From Bog-473 sp963754445 (GTDB lineage: Bacteria; Actinomycetota; Acidimicrobiia; Acidimicrobiales; RAAP-2), in contig CAVWFT010000001.1 in NCBI GenBank assembly GCA_963754445.1, positions 2,108,001-2,172,000 of the forward strand: a DNA stretch of 64,000 nucleotides. The letters run 5' to 3'. Position numbers and translations under genes: made by a program. Positions 50,966 through 60,002 of this stretch are shown here, in pieces. Below the pieces are notes generated by a model that saw only the letters and a list, made by a program, of their open reading frames with translations, was not told the origin of the DNA and did not search any database. Positions within the stretch are counted from its first letter, which is position 1. The number at the start of each line of letters is the position of its first letter.

Positions 50966-51354
50966 ATCACTACGAAGCGCTGCGAGGGTTGCTCCAGCGC
51001 TATGCCCGTGCCGTCGACGCACGCGACATGGATCGGCTGGAGGCACTCTTTCACCCCGAGGCAGAGATCAAGGGCAGCCAGGGCGTCCAGGATCTCGGGG
51101 CGTGGCTCGAGTCCATGCGCGCGCCACGCTCGTTTCCCCAGAGCATGCATCTCCTCGGCGATCCGATCATCGAACTGCTGGCCGGCGACTCCTCCGCCGA
51201 CCTCGATACGTACGCCGTGGTGCACCAGTTGAGCGAGCCCGGCTCCGGCAAGGGTGACCTCACGCTCGGGATGCGCTACTTCGACCGTGCCGTGCTGTAC
51301 GAGGGTCGCTGGGTCATCGCCCGCCGCGACGCCCGCATGCTCTGGATGCGCTGA
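50962..51354 (+). CDS. SnoaL-like / NTF2-fold protein
   Basis: 130 residues from a GTG overlapping the cyclase stop. The pattern YEALRGLLQRYARAVDARDM, DRLEALFHPEAEI, GQ-like SQGVQDLGAWLESMRA, MHLLGDPIIELLAGDSSADL, DTYAVVHQL and GMRYFDRAVLYEGRWVIARR is the cone-shaped NTF2 fold used by polyketide cyclases, dehydratases and limonene-epoxide-hydrolase relatives. Coupled to the cyclase gene, so probably a second step on the same substrate. Confidence 0.83.
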   Translation: MNHYEALRGLLQRYARAVDARDMDRLEALFHPEAEIKGSQGVQDLGAWLESMRAPRSFPQSMHLLGDPIIELLAGDSSADLDTYAVVHQLSEPGSGKGDLTLGMRYFDRAVLYEGRWVIARRDARMLWMR

Positions 51355-53058
51355 TCAGGCGCCGAGGGGGCTGCTGCGCAGGAGCCGTCCCGACCTGGCC
51401 TCGGTGTGGTGACCGCCCCGAATGGTGACCTGGCCGTTGACCACGGTGGCCAAGAAGCCCTGGGCGCGCTGCTCGAGCCGGAGGCCCCCGCCGGGCAGGT
51501 CCGCCACCAGAGAGGGGACGGCCGGACCCACGGTGGCCGGATCGAAGACGTTGATATCGGCCGCCAAGCCAGGACGTAGCAGGCCACGATCGTGGAACCT
51601 CCAGGCCAGCGCCGGGGCCAAGCTGATCATCTTCACCGCTTCTTCCAGGCTGAATTCCTGACGCTCACGGACCCAGTAACCCAACAGGTGGGTGTGGATG
51701 GACGAGTCGGCGATCTGGCTCAGATGGGCCCCCGAGTCCGAGAACGTCATGACCGCACGCGGGTGGCGGAGGGCCCTCAGGAGCATGTCCTCGTCCTGCG
51801 GGTAGAGGCTCGGTTGGATGAAGAGCTGCTTCCCGCCGGACTCGACACAGAGTTCGATCATGGCTTCGGCCGGGTGCACGCCCCGCTGACGGGCGACATC
51901 GGCCACCGAGGGGTTCGGAGGCAATCCGTGCTCGAAGACACGGATCCCTTCGAAATCGGGCGGCCGGGCCTGGGCACCGAGCCCCTTCCACTTTCCGTAG
52001 TCGGCATGCACGGCGGCATCGACGTAGGGCTGCCGCCGCTCGGGGTCGCCCAACGTCGCCACCTGTTCGTCGAGTGGCCGCGCCCGGAGGTCCTTCCACG
52101 CGTCGAGCAGGTCGAACGGGAGCCTGGTCCGGAGCGACAGCAGGACCGAGATGCCGCGACAGTGCGTCTGGGCGATGGCCTGGCCACCGGCAGCCGCCAC
52201 GTCGTCGAGAAAGTCGAGCAGATGGCCGGCACCCCGAGTCGCGACCAACCCGAACGTGAGGGGGATACCGGTCTCGGCCGCCAAAGCCTTCATCCGACCG
52301 AGCGTGCGTGCCCGTTCATCGGGGTCCGGAGACGACATACCGCTGTCGACGCCTTCGAAGATCCCGCGACCCGTCTCCGCCATCACGCCGACCAGCGACC
52401 GCACCTCGTCCCACGAGGCCAGGCGCGACGCCACCGGCCGGTCGTCGGACGTCACGTGGTGCTCGATCCGCGACGTCGAGAACCCGGCCGCGCCGGCGCG
52501 CAGTGCGTCGGCGAGCTGACCCGTCATCAGCTCGAGGTCGTCGGGGGATGCCTCCTCATCGAAGGCCCGCTCCCCCATGGCCCACGTCCGCAGGGCGGAA
52601 TGCCCGACATTGGCCGCGAAGTTGATTCCCTTCGGGAGTCGGTCAACGGCATCGAGATACTCGGGAAACGTCTCGAAACTCCAGTCGATGCCTTCCGCCA
52701 GGGCAACGGGGTCGATGTCCTCCGCCCGCTCCAGGTTTCGCACCACGAGCGCCCGGGCGTCCGATCGGACGGGCGCCAACGTGAAGCCGCAATTGCCCAT
52801 GACGGCTGTCGTGACACCGTGCCAGCAGGAGCTGCTGCCCGAGGCGTCCCAGAAGACCTGTGCGTCCATGTGGGTGTGCCCGTCGACGAACCCGGGGGTG
52901 ACCACATGGCCTTCGGCGTCGATCTCGTCGTCGCCTCGTTCGGCGATTCTCCCGACGTAGGCGATGCGGTCGCCCGAGACGCCGACGTCGGCCCGAAAAG
53001 ACCCCAGCCCGGAACCGTCGATCACGGTCCCACCTCGGATCACGATGTCATAGGGCAT
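51355..53058 (-). CDS. N-acyl-D-amino-acid deacylase-like amidohydrolase
   Basis: 567 residues, intact, from the ATG at 53058 (MPYDIVIRGGTVIDGSGLGS); six extra upstream codons are possible but not family-like. Metal motif TPGFVDGHTHMDAQVFWD (HxH about residue 63), TAVMGNCGFTLAPVRSDARA (bridging Cys), NVGHSALRTWAMGERAF, QTHCRGISVLLSLRTRLPFD, AVMTFSDSGAHLSQIADSSI (metal Asp) and DRGLLRPGLAADINVFDPAT. It sits back to back with the amidohydrolase at 53.1 kb. The family cleaves N-acyl groups from D-amino acids or related amides; the true substrate is not known. Confidence 0.88.
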   Translation of the reverse strand: MPYDIVIRGGTVIDGSGLGSFRADVGVSGDRIAYVGRIAERGDDEIDAEGHVVTPGFVDGHTHMDAQVFWDASGSSSCWHGVTTAVMGNCGFTLAPVRSDARALVVRNLERAEDIDPVALAEGIDWSFETFPEYLDAVDRLPKGINFAANVGHSALRTWAMGERAFDEEASPDDLELMTGQLADALRAGAAGFSTSRIEHHVTSDDRPVASRLASWDEVRSLVGVMAETGRGIFEGVDSGMSSPDPDERARTLGRMKALAAETGIPLTFGLVATRGAGHLLDFLDDVAAAGGQAIAQTHCRGISVLLSLRTRLPFDLLDAWKDLRARPLDEQVATLGDPERRQPYVDAAVHADYGKWKGLGAQARPPDFEGIRVFEHGLPPNPSVADVARQRGVHPAEAMIELCVESGGKQLFIQPSLYPQDEDMLLRALRHPRAVMTFSDSGAHLSQIADSSIHTHLLGYWVRERQEFSLEEAVKMISLAPALAWRFHDRGLLRPGLAADINVFDPATVGPAVPSLVADLPGGGLRLEQRAQGFLATVVNGQVTIRGGHHTEARSGRLLRSSPLGA

Positions 53059-53094
53059 GTGACCCCGACCCCTCACCCTGGCGAATAATGCGCA

Positions 53095-53100
53095 TATATT
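53095..53100 (+). promoter_or_regulatory. -10 element of a leaderless transcript for the 53.1-kb amidohydrolase
   Basis: TATATT ends seven bases before the ATG at 53107, and there is no Shine-Dalgarno sequence. Transcription would then start at or next to the A of the ATG. The 8-base palindrome ATGCGCAT (53088-53095) abuts the element and could be an operator half. No good -35 is visible. Confidence 0.5.
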
Positions 53101-53106
53101 AGACCC

Positions 53107-54534
53107 ATGGGCTCATCTGCGGAGATCCACGCGCGACTGTCCCGACCGGTCATCGACATCGACGGCCACATGGCAGAACACCTCCCCACCCTGGCGCCCT
53201 ACCTCGAACGGGAGGGTCTCTCCCTCGACCACGCCTCGCTGCGACGAATGATCCCCCCCGACGGAGGGACCGACCGAACCTGGCACGAGCAGACGCCCGA
53301 GGAGCGGGCGGCCACACGGACTCCACGCGGACCCTGGTGGAGTGCGCCGGCCGGCCGGACGATCGACTTGGCCACCGCTCTGTTCCCAGAACTGCTCTAC
53401 CAACGGCTCGACGAGCTCGGCATCGATTTCGGTGTGGTGTACCCGAGCCTCGGACTCGTCTTTCTCCACACCCCCGACGCGACGTATCGGCAAGGCACGT
53501 GTCGGGCCCTCAACCGGGCCAACGCGGAGACCTTCGCCGACTTCTCCGATCGCCTGACTCCGGTCGCCGCCATCCCCATGCACACGCCGGACGAAGCCGT
53601 GGCCGAACTCGACTATGCCGTCAACCACCTCGGATTCAAGGCCGTCCTCTGCGCGGGGTACGTCCAGCGTCCATTCGACGCCCTGGCCGGTCGAGATCCG
53701 GAAGCCTCCCGCTACGCCTACTGGTTGGACCAGTTCGGGATCGACTCGGCCTTCGACTACGACCCGGTCTGGGCCAAGGCGGAGGAGCTCGGCGTCTCGA
53801 TCGCCTTCCACTCGGGCTTGATCGGCATGACCCCGTACCGCTCCATCTCGAGCTATGTCGCCAATCACATCTCGATGTTGGCCACCGGTCAACAGTCACT
53901 GGCCAAATCTTTGTTCTTGGGCGGCGTCACCCGTCGCTTCCCGAACACGAACTTCGCCTTTCTCGAGGGCGGGGTGTCGTGGGCCGCCTCGCTCTATTGC
54001 GACCTGATCGGTCACTGGGAGAAGCGCAACCTCGAGGCGCTGCAGCGCAACCTCGATCCGAGGCTGGTCGATCGGTCGCTCATGGCGGAGATGATGGCCC
54101 GCTACGCACCGGACGCTCCGCTGACCAGCCCGATCTTTCGGCGGCCCGGGGAGCCCGAGGACATGCTCGACGAGTGGGCGGCCTGCGGCATCTCCTCGAG
54201 CCACGACATCAAGGAACTGTTCGTCGACCGGTTCTTCTTCGGCTGTGAGGCGGACGACCCGCTCACGTCGATGGCCTTCAACACCTCCGTCATCCCCCTC
54301 GGGGCAGAGCTCAACGCCATGATGGGGTCGGACATCGCCCACTGGGACGTACCCGACATGGCCGAAGTCCTCGAGGAGGCTTGGGAGATGGTTGATCACG
54401 GATGGATCGACGAGGATGCGTTCACCAAGTTCACCTTCGAGAACCCCGTTCGCTTCTACGCCGGCACGAACCCGACCTTCTTCAAGGGCACGGTCGTCGA
54501 GGCCGCGGTCGACGACTTCCTGGGCGGCTCCTGA
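53107..54534 (+). CDS. amidohydrolase family 2 metal-dependent hydrolase
   Basis: 475 residues, intact. Metal-site features: RPVIDIDGHMAEHLPTLAPY, SIAFHSGLIGMTPYR, FAFLEGGVSWAASLYCDLIG, HWEKRN, and MMGSDIAHWDVPDMAEVLEE (late Asp). Also LYQRLDELGIDFGVVYPSLG and LTPVAAIPMHTPDEAVAELD. It is the full-length version of the broken protein at 27.0-28.4 kb. The stop overlaps the start of the deacylase gene (TGATG), so the two enzymes are translated together and likely act in sequence. Reaction unknown. Confidence 0.88.
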   Translation: MGSSAEIHARLSRPVIDIDGHMAEHLPTLAPYLEREGLSLDHASLRRMIPPDGGTDRTWHEQTPEERAATRTPRGPWWSAPAGRTIDLATALFPELLYQRLDELGIDFGVVYPSLGLVFLHTPDATYRQGTCRALNRANAETFADFSDRLTPVAAIPMHTPDEAVAELDYAVNHLGFKAVLCAGYVQRPFDALAGRDPEASRYAYWLDQFGIDSAFDYDPVWAKAEELGVSIAFHSGLIGMTPYRSISSYVANHISMLATGQQSLAKSLFLGGVTRRFPNTNFAFLEGGVSWAASLYCDLIGHWEKRNLEALQRNLDPRLVDRSLMAEMMARYAPDAPLTSPIFRRPGEPEDMLDEWAACGISSSHDIKELFVDRFFFGCEADDPLTSMAFNTSVIPLGAELNAMMGSDIAHWDVPDMAEVLEEAWEMVDHGWIDEDAFTKFTFENPVRFYAGTNPTFFKGTVVEAAVDDFLGGS

Positions 54535-56246
54535 TGCTCGATCTCGTCCTGCGTGGCGCCACCGTGGTCGACGGAACCGGCAACCCGGCCTTCCGGGCCG
54601 ACATCGCCGTCAAGGACGGGCGCATCGCCGCCGTCGGCACGGTGACCGAGCCGGCCGACCAGACCCTCGACCTGGAGGGTTCGTCCGTCTGTCCCGGCTT
54701 CATCGACGTCCACACCCACTACGACGCGCAATTGCTGTGGGACACGACGGCGAGCCCCTCGGTGCTCCATGGGGTCACGACGGTGCTGAACGGGAACTGC
54801 GGATTCTCCGTGGCCCCGTTGTCCCCGGGCGATGCGCCCTACATCCAACGAATGATGGCCGTCGTCGAGGGCATCCCGCTCGCCGCCATGGAGGATTCCG
54901 GCGCCTGGGACTGGACCACGTTCTCCCAATATCTGGATCGAATCGATGGGGGCCTCGCCGTCAACGCCGGGTTTCTCGTCGGCCACTCGACGGTGCGGCG
55001 GGCGGTCATGGGTGCCGACGCCACCAAGGGTGCCGCGTCGGAGGCACAGTTGGCCGCCATGGCCGCGCTCGTCGGAGAGTCGCTGTCGGGCGGCGCTCTC
55101 GGGTTCTCGTCCTCGCTCGGTGAGGGGCACACGGACGGAGAAGGGGATCCGGTCCCTTCCCGTTCGGCCAACCTCGACGAGTTCGTCGCGTTGGCCCGCG
55201 TCGTGCGCGACCATCCCGGCACCACGCTGGAATTCATCCCGGCCGTCGGACCGATCTCCGACGAGCGCATGCGGCTCATGGCGGAGATGTCGTTGGCGGC
55301 CGACCGCCCTCTCAACTGGAACCTCCTGGGCAGCCTGGCCTCGGAGGAGATCTACGAACAACAGCTCGGGGCTTCCGACCGCGCCGCCGAGCTGGGGGCA
55401 TACGTGGTGGCCCTCGCCCTTCCCGACATGATGCGCATGCGGGCGTCCCACCTACTACCCAGCATGCGCGGCTGGAGAGATGTCCTCGGCCTCGACCACG
55501 AGGGTCGCCGGGCCGCGGTGGCCGATCCCGAGACCAGGGCGCGCCTGCGCGCCGGGGCCGAGGAGATGGCGCAGCGTTCCATGGGCGTTCTGGGCGATTT
55601 CGCCCTCATGGAGGTCGCAGATGCAGGGTCGCCGTGGCAGGGACGATCCCTGGGCGACATCGCCGCCTCGCTCGGGGTCGACACCGTCGACGTCCTGCTC
55701 GACGTCGTCTTGGTCGACCGGCTCACGTTGTTCCTCGTCCTGCCGTCCCTGACTCCTTCGCTCGGTCGCTCGGACGAGGGCTGGCGAGCGCGCGTGTCGG
55801 TCTGGAAGGACCCCCGCGTCATGTTGGGAGGGTCCGATGCGGGTGCCCATCTCGATCTCATGTGTCACGCCAACTACCCCACCGTCGTCCTCGGTGAGGT
55901 CGTGCGAGACCGCGGCCTGCTGGCCGTGGAGGAGGCGGTCCACATGATGACCGACCGGCCGGCCCGCCACTACGGTCTTCGGGATCGGGGCCGGGTGGCC
56001 GACGGTTACTGGGCCGATTTGGTCGTGTTCGACCCCGACCGGATCGGGAGCAATGCCACCGAGATGATCGACGACCTGCCCGGAGGCGGCGAGCGGCTGT
56101 CGGCCACCGCACGGGGGATCCGACGAGTGCTGGTGCGGGGATCGGCGGTCGTGGTCGACGGAACCTTGACCGCCAGCAGACCCGGCCGTGTCCTGCGCTC
56201 CGGTCGTGACACCGACACCGTGACCTTGGCGGACGTCCCTCGGTGA
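54534..56246 (+). CDS. N-acyl-D-amino-acid deacylase-like amidohydrolase
   Basis: 570 residues, intact, from the ATG overlapping the previous stop (MLDLVLRGATVVDGTGNPAF). Metal motif CPGFIDVHTHYDAQLLWDTT, TVLNGNCGFSVAPLSPGDAP with the bridging Cys, VGHSTVRRAVMGADATKGAA, TLEFIPAVGPISDERMRLMA, MLGGSDAGAHLDLMCHANYP (metal Asp), and DRGRVADGYWADLVVFDPDR. The ending SRPGRVLRSGRDTDTVTL is usual for the family. Part of an operon with the amidohydrolase before and the aldehyde dehydrogenase after it. Confidence 0.9.
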   Translation: MLDLVLRGATVVDGTGNPAFRADIAVKDGRIAAVGTVTEPADQTLDLEGSSVCPGFIDVHTHYDAQLLWDTTASPSVLHGVTTVLNGNCGFSVAPLSPGDAPYIQRMMAVVEGIPLAAMEDSGAWDWTTFSQYLDRIDGGLAVNAGFLVGHSTVRRAVMGADATKGAASEAQLAAMAALVGESLSGGALGFSSSLGEGHTDGEGDPVPSRSANLDEFVALARVVRDHPGTTLEFIPAVGPISDERMRLMAEMSLAADRPLNWNLLGSLASEEIYEQQLGASDRAAELGAYVVALALPDMMRMRASHLLPSMRGWRDVLGLDHEGRRAAVADPETRARLRAGAEEMAQRSMGVLGDFALMEVADAGSPWQGRSLGDIAASLGVDTVDVLLDVVLVDRLTLFLVLPSLTPSLGRSDEGWRARVSVWKDPRVMLGGSDAGAHLDLMCHANYPTVVLGEVVRDRGLLAVEEAVHMMTDRPARHYGLRDRGRVADGYWADLVVFDPDRIGSNATEMIDDLPGGGERLSATARGIRRVLVRGSAVVVDGTLTASRPGRVLRSGRDTDTVTLADVPR

Positions 56247-56279
56247 GACCGGGCCACGCGCCCTCGTGAGCGCAGTCCC

Positions 56280-57761
56280 GTGAGACCGAACCCGGCATCG
56301 AACACGCTGTCCCGTCTCGCCGGGCAGGGCCATCTCATCGGAGGGCGCTGGACGGCCAGCGCGGCGGCGGGTACGTACCAGCACAGCAACCCGAGCACCG
56401 GGGAGGTGCAGGCCGAGATCGGCCTCGGCGGCGCACAGCAGATCGACGAGGCCGTTTCGGCGGCCCGCGCCGCGCAGGGCGCCTGGGCAGCCCTGCGGCC
56501 CGATGCCCGCGCCGCCATTCTCTTCCGGTTGGCCGACCTGCTCGACGACCAGGCCCAGGAAGCGGCCGAGTTGGCGGCGTTGGACAACGGCACCCCGGTC
56601 GGCGTGTTGAATGCGGGCACCTACGCCGCAGCGTGGGTTCGCTACTACGCGGCCTGGTGCGACCAACTGAGCGACGAGGTCATCCCGACCGACCGTGGGC
56701 GCAGCTACATCCGCCGAGAGCCCTACGGCGTCGTGGCGGCCATCCCGCCGTGGAACGGCTCCATGATGGGGATGGGCCAGAAGTGCGGCCCGGCACTCGC
56801 TGCGGGCAACGCCGTGGTGGCGAAACCACCTGAACTCGCCCCCTTCGGCATGCTGCGCTTTGCAGAACTGGCCCTCGAAGCCGGCCTCCCCTCCGGCGTG
56901 CTCAACGTCGTCGTGGGCGGAGCGACGGCGGGGTCGGCCCTGGCCGGCCATCCCGGCGTCGACAAGATCACTTTCACCGGTGGATCGGCAACCGGGCGCG
57001 CCATCATGGAGCAGGCGGCACGCAACCTCACCCCCCTTGCGCTCGAGCTCGGGGGGAAGTCGCCGAACATCATCTTTCCGGATGCCGACCTCGACGCCGC
57101 GGCCAAGATGGCGGCCTTCACCGGCGCCGCGCTCCTCTCCGGTCAGGGTTGCGCCCTTCCCACGCGGCTGTACGTCCATGACGACGTCTACGACCGGGTG
57201 GCCGACCTGGTGGTCCGTTTGGTGTCCTCGATGCCGGTCGGTGATCCCCTGGAACCACAGACCCTGATGGGGCCGGTCGTCAACGAGGCCGCCATGGACA
57301 GGATCCTGGGCGTCATCGCACAGGCCCAGGCGGATGGATCCGCTCTGCTGACGGGCGGCCACCGGCTGGGCGGTGAGCTGGCCGGCGGGTGGTTCGTGGC
57401 GCCGACCGCCTTCGGTGACGTCGACCATCAGAGCGATCTCGCCCGTAACGAGGTCTTCGGCCCGGTGTTGGCCATCCTGCGCTTCCGCTCCGAGGACGAG
57501 GTGCTGGCCAAGGCCAACGACAGCAACTTCGGACTCTCCGCCTACGTGCACACGCGCGACTCGGCTCGGATCAGTCGATTCGTGGACCAACTCGACTCAG
57601 GCACCGTCGTCGTGAACGGCATGGGCCGGTCCACCCCGGCCGCACCGTTCGGCGGCACCAAGCACAGCGGTTTCGGCCGCGAGGGGGGACGGGCCGGAAT
57701 CGAGGAGATGCTGCGACAGAAGACCGTGTTCGAGGCGCCGCAGCCGCAGCCGCGACCGTGA
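56280..57761 (+). CDS. aldehyde dehydrogenase (NAD(P)+)
   Basis: 493 residues, intact. Motifs: YGVVAAIPPWNGSMMGMGQK (conserved Asn), AGNAVVAKPPELAPFG, ITFTGGSATGRAIM, LALELGGKSPNIIFPDADLD (catalytic Glu), GAALLSGQGCALPTRLYVHD (catalytic Cys), ARNEVFGPVLAILRFRSEDE and PFGGTKHSGFGREGGRAGI. The start is taken as the GTG just before position 56283; the nearby upstream codons are not family-like. It follows the deacylase by 33 bases. It is paralogous to the aldehyde dehydrogenase at 23.0 kb. Confidence 0.9.
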   Translation: MRPNPASNTLSRLAGQGHLIGGRWTASAAAGTYQHSNPSTGEVQAEIGLGGAQQIDEAVSAARAAQGAWAALRPDARAAILFRLADLLDDQAQEAAELAALDNGTPVGVLNAGTYAAAWVRYYAAWCDQLSDEVIPTDRGRSYIRREPYGVVAAIPPWNGSMMGMGQKCGPALAAGNAVVAKPPELAPFGMLRFAELALEAGLPSGVLNVVVGGATAGSALAGHPGVDKITFTGGSATGRAIMEQAARNLTPLALELGGKSPNIIFPDADLDAAAKMAAFTGAALLSGQGCALPTRLYVHDDVYDRVADLVVRLVSSMPVGDPLEPQTLMGPVVNEAAMDRILGVIAQAQADGSALLTGGHRLGGELAGGWFVAPTAFGDVDHQSDLARNEVFGPVLAILRFRSEDEVLAKANDSNFGLSAYVHTRDSARISRFVDQLDSGTVVVNGMGRSTPAAPFGGTKHSGFGREGGRAGIEEMLRQKTVFEAPQPQPRP

Positions 57762-57764
57762 CCC

Positions 57765-58538
57765 TCAGCGAACCGGAGTCTCCCGCAGCCTCGGCACCGC
57801 AGAGGGATCCAGACCTCTGGCTGCGACGGCTGATGCCCAGCGTCGGGCGTCGCGCGGTGCACAGCCTCGCCCGTCGTTGTTGAAGTAGCAGTAGACGTCC
57901 TCCCCCCGGGGCCAGAGCCGCGCCACGGTCGCCGCCCAGGCCTCGAGCGCGTCGGCGCGGTAGCAGCCGGGGGGTCGCCCCTTGCCCCGATGGAAACGCA
58001 GGTAGCCCCAGTCTGCCGTGCGCCACACCGGTGGCTCCTCCCGCCCCCCGTCGGCCAGACACCACGCCGCCCCGTGGTCCGACAGGACCCGGGCGATGCC
58101 CTCGTCGAACCAGCTCGGGTGGCGGGCTTCGAGCGCCACCCGGACCGAGTCCGGGAACTGATCGAGCGTGCGAGCGAGCACATCGGCATCAGCCCTCATG
58201 TCAGGTGGAAGCTGGAGCAGAACGGGACCGAGCTTGGCCCCGAGGCCACGGGCCCGGTCCAGCAGTCGGGCGACGGGCTCGGCTGGGTCTCGCAGGCGCT
58301 TCACGTGCGTGAGGAACCGACTGGCCTTGACCGCCACGCTGAAGTCGTCCGGAACCGCCTCCGCCCAACCCCGAAAGGTGCTCTCCTCGGGCAGGCGGTA
58401 AAAGGCATTGTTCAGCTCCACCGTGTCGAACCGCTCCGCGTAGTACCCGAGCCACTGCCTCGACGGCAGGCCGGCGGGATAGAAGAGGCCTTTCCAGTGC
58501 TGGTAATGCCAGCCCGACGTGCCGATCAGGACCGTCAT
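57765..58538 (-). CDS. DUF72 domain-containing protein
   Basis: 257 residues from the ATG at 58538. The family pattern is clear: VLIGTSGWHYQHWKGLFYPA, ERFDTVELNNAFYRLPEEST, FSVAVKASRFLTHVKRLRDP, LGPVLLQLPPDMRADADVLA, VALEARHPSWFDEGIARVLS, WGYLRFHRGKG and DVYCYFNNDGRGCAPRDARR. A TIM-barrel fold of unknown function, often found next to DNA-repair ligase genes, as here (LigC-like ligase next upstream). Convergent with the aldehyde dehydrogenase. Confidence 0.9.
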   Translation of the reverse strand: MTVLIGTSGWHYQHWKGLFYPAGLPSRQWLGYYAERFDTVELNNAFYRLPEESTFRGWAEAVPDDFSVAVKASRFLTHVKRLRDPAEPVARLLDRARGLGAKLGPVLLQLPPDMRADADVLARTLDQFPDSVRVALEARHPSWFDEGIARVLSDHGAAWCLADGGREEPPVWRTADWGYLRFHRGKGRPPGCYRADALEAWAATVARLWPRGEDVYCYFNNDGRGCAPRDARRWASAVAARGLDPSAVPRLRETPVR

Positions 58539-58605
58539 GCGGCAGCTCGGGCCCGGAGCGGACACTGGTGACGCTCCAGCCGATGCGGAGCGCCGATGCC
58601 CATGC

Positions 58606-59544
58606 TCACTGCGGCCGCTCGCGGACGACTTCGGTCGGAGTCTTGTCGTCTCGAAGCCCGAGAAAGCGTGGCTGGCGCAGTCTGCCCTCGTTCGTCCATT
58701 CCGCGAAACCGACCTGGGCCACCAGTTCCGGCCGCGTCCAGTGCGTGCCGCGGGGAATCGGGCGGGCGTCGACGAATGCCGGCTCGGCGGTCTCCAGCGT
58801 GCGCAGTCGCGCACCGAGGTCGCGCAGCATCGTCCTGGTGTAGCCGGTCCCGACCTTGCCGGCGTAATGCAGCACGTCCCCTTGGTAATACCCCACGAGC
58901 AGTGCGCCGAAGTCGGTCCGGCCCCCGACGGGATCCGTGTAGCCGCCGATGACGAGCTCCTGTTCCCAGACGCATTTCAGCTTCAGCCAGTCCTTCGAAC
59001 GACCGGCCACGTACGGTGCGTCGAGACGTTTGGCGATCAGCCCCTCCCAGCCGGACCGGCACGCCATGGCGAAACGCCGCTGCGAGTCGCCGCACCAGCC
59101 TTCGGGCAGCTGCAGGGCCGAACTTGCCCTGATCGTTCTCAGTAACGCGGCCCGCCGTTCCCGCAGGCTCAGGGCCGACATATCGACCCCGTCCAGGTCG
59201 AGCAGATCGAAGACGCAGTAGACGACGGGGTACGCGGACACCAGTTCTGCCGATGGGCTGGACGAGCCGAGACGCTGCTGGAGCCGGGTGAACGATGTCT
59301 GATCGGCGTCGAAGGCGACCACTTCGCCGTCAAGGACGAGATCTTGCGGAGACTGCGCCGCGACTGCGGCTCGCACCTCGGGGTAGGTACCGGTGAGGTC
59401 CTTTCCGTTACGAGATTCGAGCCGGACCTCGCCGCCGGCTCGACGCGCCACACAGCGTTCGCCGTCGAACTTTCGCTCCAAGAGCCATTGGTCGTCGAAG
59501 TCGCGACGGTCGGTGAGGGTGGCCAACATGAGCGGAATCACCAC
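58606..59544 (-). CDS. ATP-dependent DNA ligase (LigC-like / ligase-domain protein)
   Basis: 312 residues. Nucleotidyltransferase motif I is ERKFDGERCVARR (Lys about residue 25), followed by LESRNGKDLTGTYPEV (motif Ia-like), LVLDGEVVAFDADQ (III), VYCVFDLLDLDGVDM, GWEGLIAKRLDAPYVAGRSK (IV) and DWLKLKC (V). The OB-fold part contains GGRTDFGALLVGYYQGDVLH, YAGKVGTGYTRTML and RFLGLRDDKTPTEVVRE. Such stand-alone ligases repair nicks and assist end joining. Placed near the LigD-like gene at 62.8 kb. Confidence 0.88.
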   Translation of the reverse strand: MVIPLMLATLTDRRDFDDQWLLERKFDGERCVARRAGGEVRLESRNGKDLTGTYPEVRAAVAAQSPQDLVLDGEVVAFDADQTSFTRLQQRLGSSSPSAELVSAYPVVYCVFDLLDLDGVDMSALSLRERRAALLRTIRASSALQLPEGWCGDSQRRFAMACRSGWEGLIAKRLDAPYVAGRSKDWLKLKCVWEQELVIGGYTDPVGGRTDFGALLVGYYQGDVLHYAGKVGTGYTRTMLRDLGARLRTLETAEPAFVDARPIPRGTHWTRPELVAQVGFAEWTNEGRLRQPRFLGLRDDKTPTEVVRERPQ

Positions 59545-59618
59545 GTCACGACTACTCGCACATCATTCTCCGATAGGGCATCGGTCCTCATGGTCGTGCA
59601 CGACCTCCGTGACGACCG

Positions 59619-59912
59619 TCAGTGCTGCGAGACGAGATGCTGCTCCTTGGCCGCGCCGGCGGCTTCCTCCGAGTCGTAGTGACCGAGCAAGTCGTGTTGT
59701 GGCCAACTGCACCGTGCCGTCCAGCGTAGAACGGTGGGGTCGTCGGCGTCGGGAATCTCCCCGATGATGACCTGCACGTCGTTCGGGCCCGCTGCCGACG
59801 CGTCCGCCCGACCCACTTCGCCCGCCGACAGAGAACCCTCCCGGGCCGCAGTCACCAGGTCGTCGTCGGACGCGGCACTGCTCGACGCGCTGTCTGCTGT
59901 TCGTTCGCTCAT
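59619..59912 (-). CDS. small hypothetical protein
   Basis: 97 residues beginning MSERTADSASSSAASDDDLV. The N-terminal half is acidic and probably disordered; the second half, VQVIIGEIPDADDPTVLRWT and ARCSWPQHDLLGHYDSEEAA, is more structured. I recognise no domain. It is transcribed in the same direction as the ligase that follows it 74 bases later. Confidence 0.55.
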   Translation of the reverse strand: MSERTADSASSSAASDDDLVTAAREGSLSAGEVGRADASAAGPNDVQVIIGEIPDADDPTVLRWTARCSWPQHDLLGHYDSEEAAGAAKEQHLVSQH

Positions 59913-60002
59913 ACCTGGGTCATACCCCGATCAGGGCAACCCAAGAATTGCGGATGCATCGCCTTGCCTTGCGCCGTCGCCCGGACTGCGAAGGGACGTC
60001 CG

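Noticed and set aside
51592..53088. 498-codon open frame on the plus strand
   Set aside because: Antisense to the intact deacylase at 51355-53058, which has all metal-binding motifs.
55455..57590. 711-codon open frame on the minus strand
   Set aside because: It is antisense to two intact genes with full catalytic motifs, and its translation has no domain. Long antisense frames are common at this GC content.
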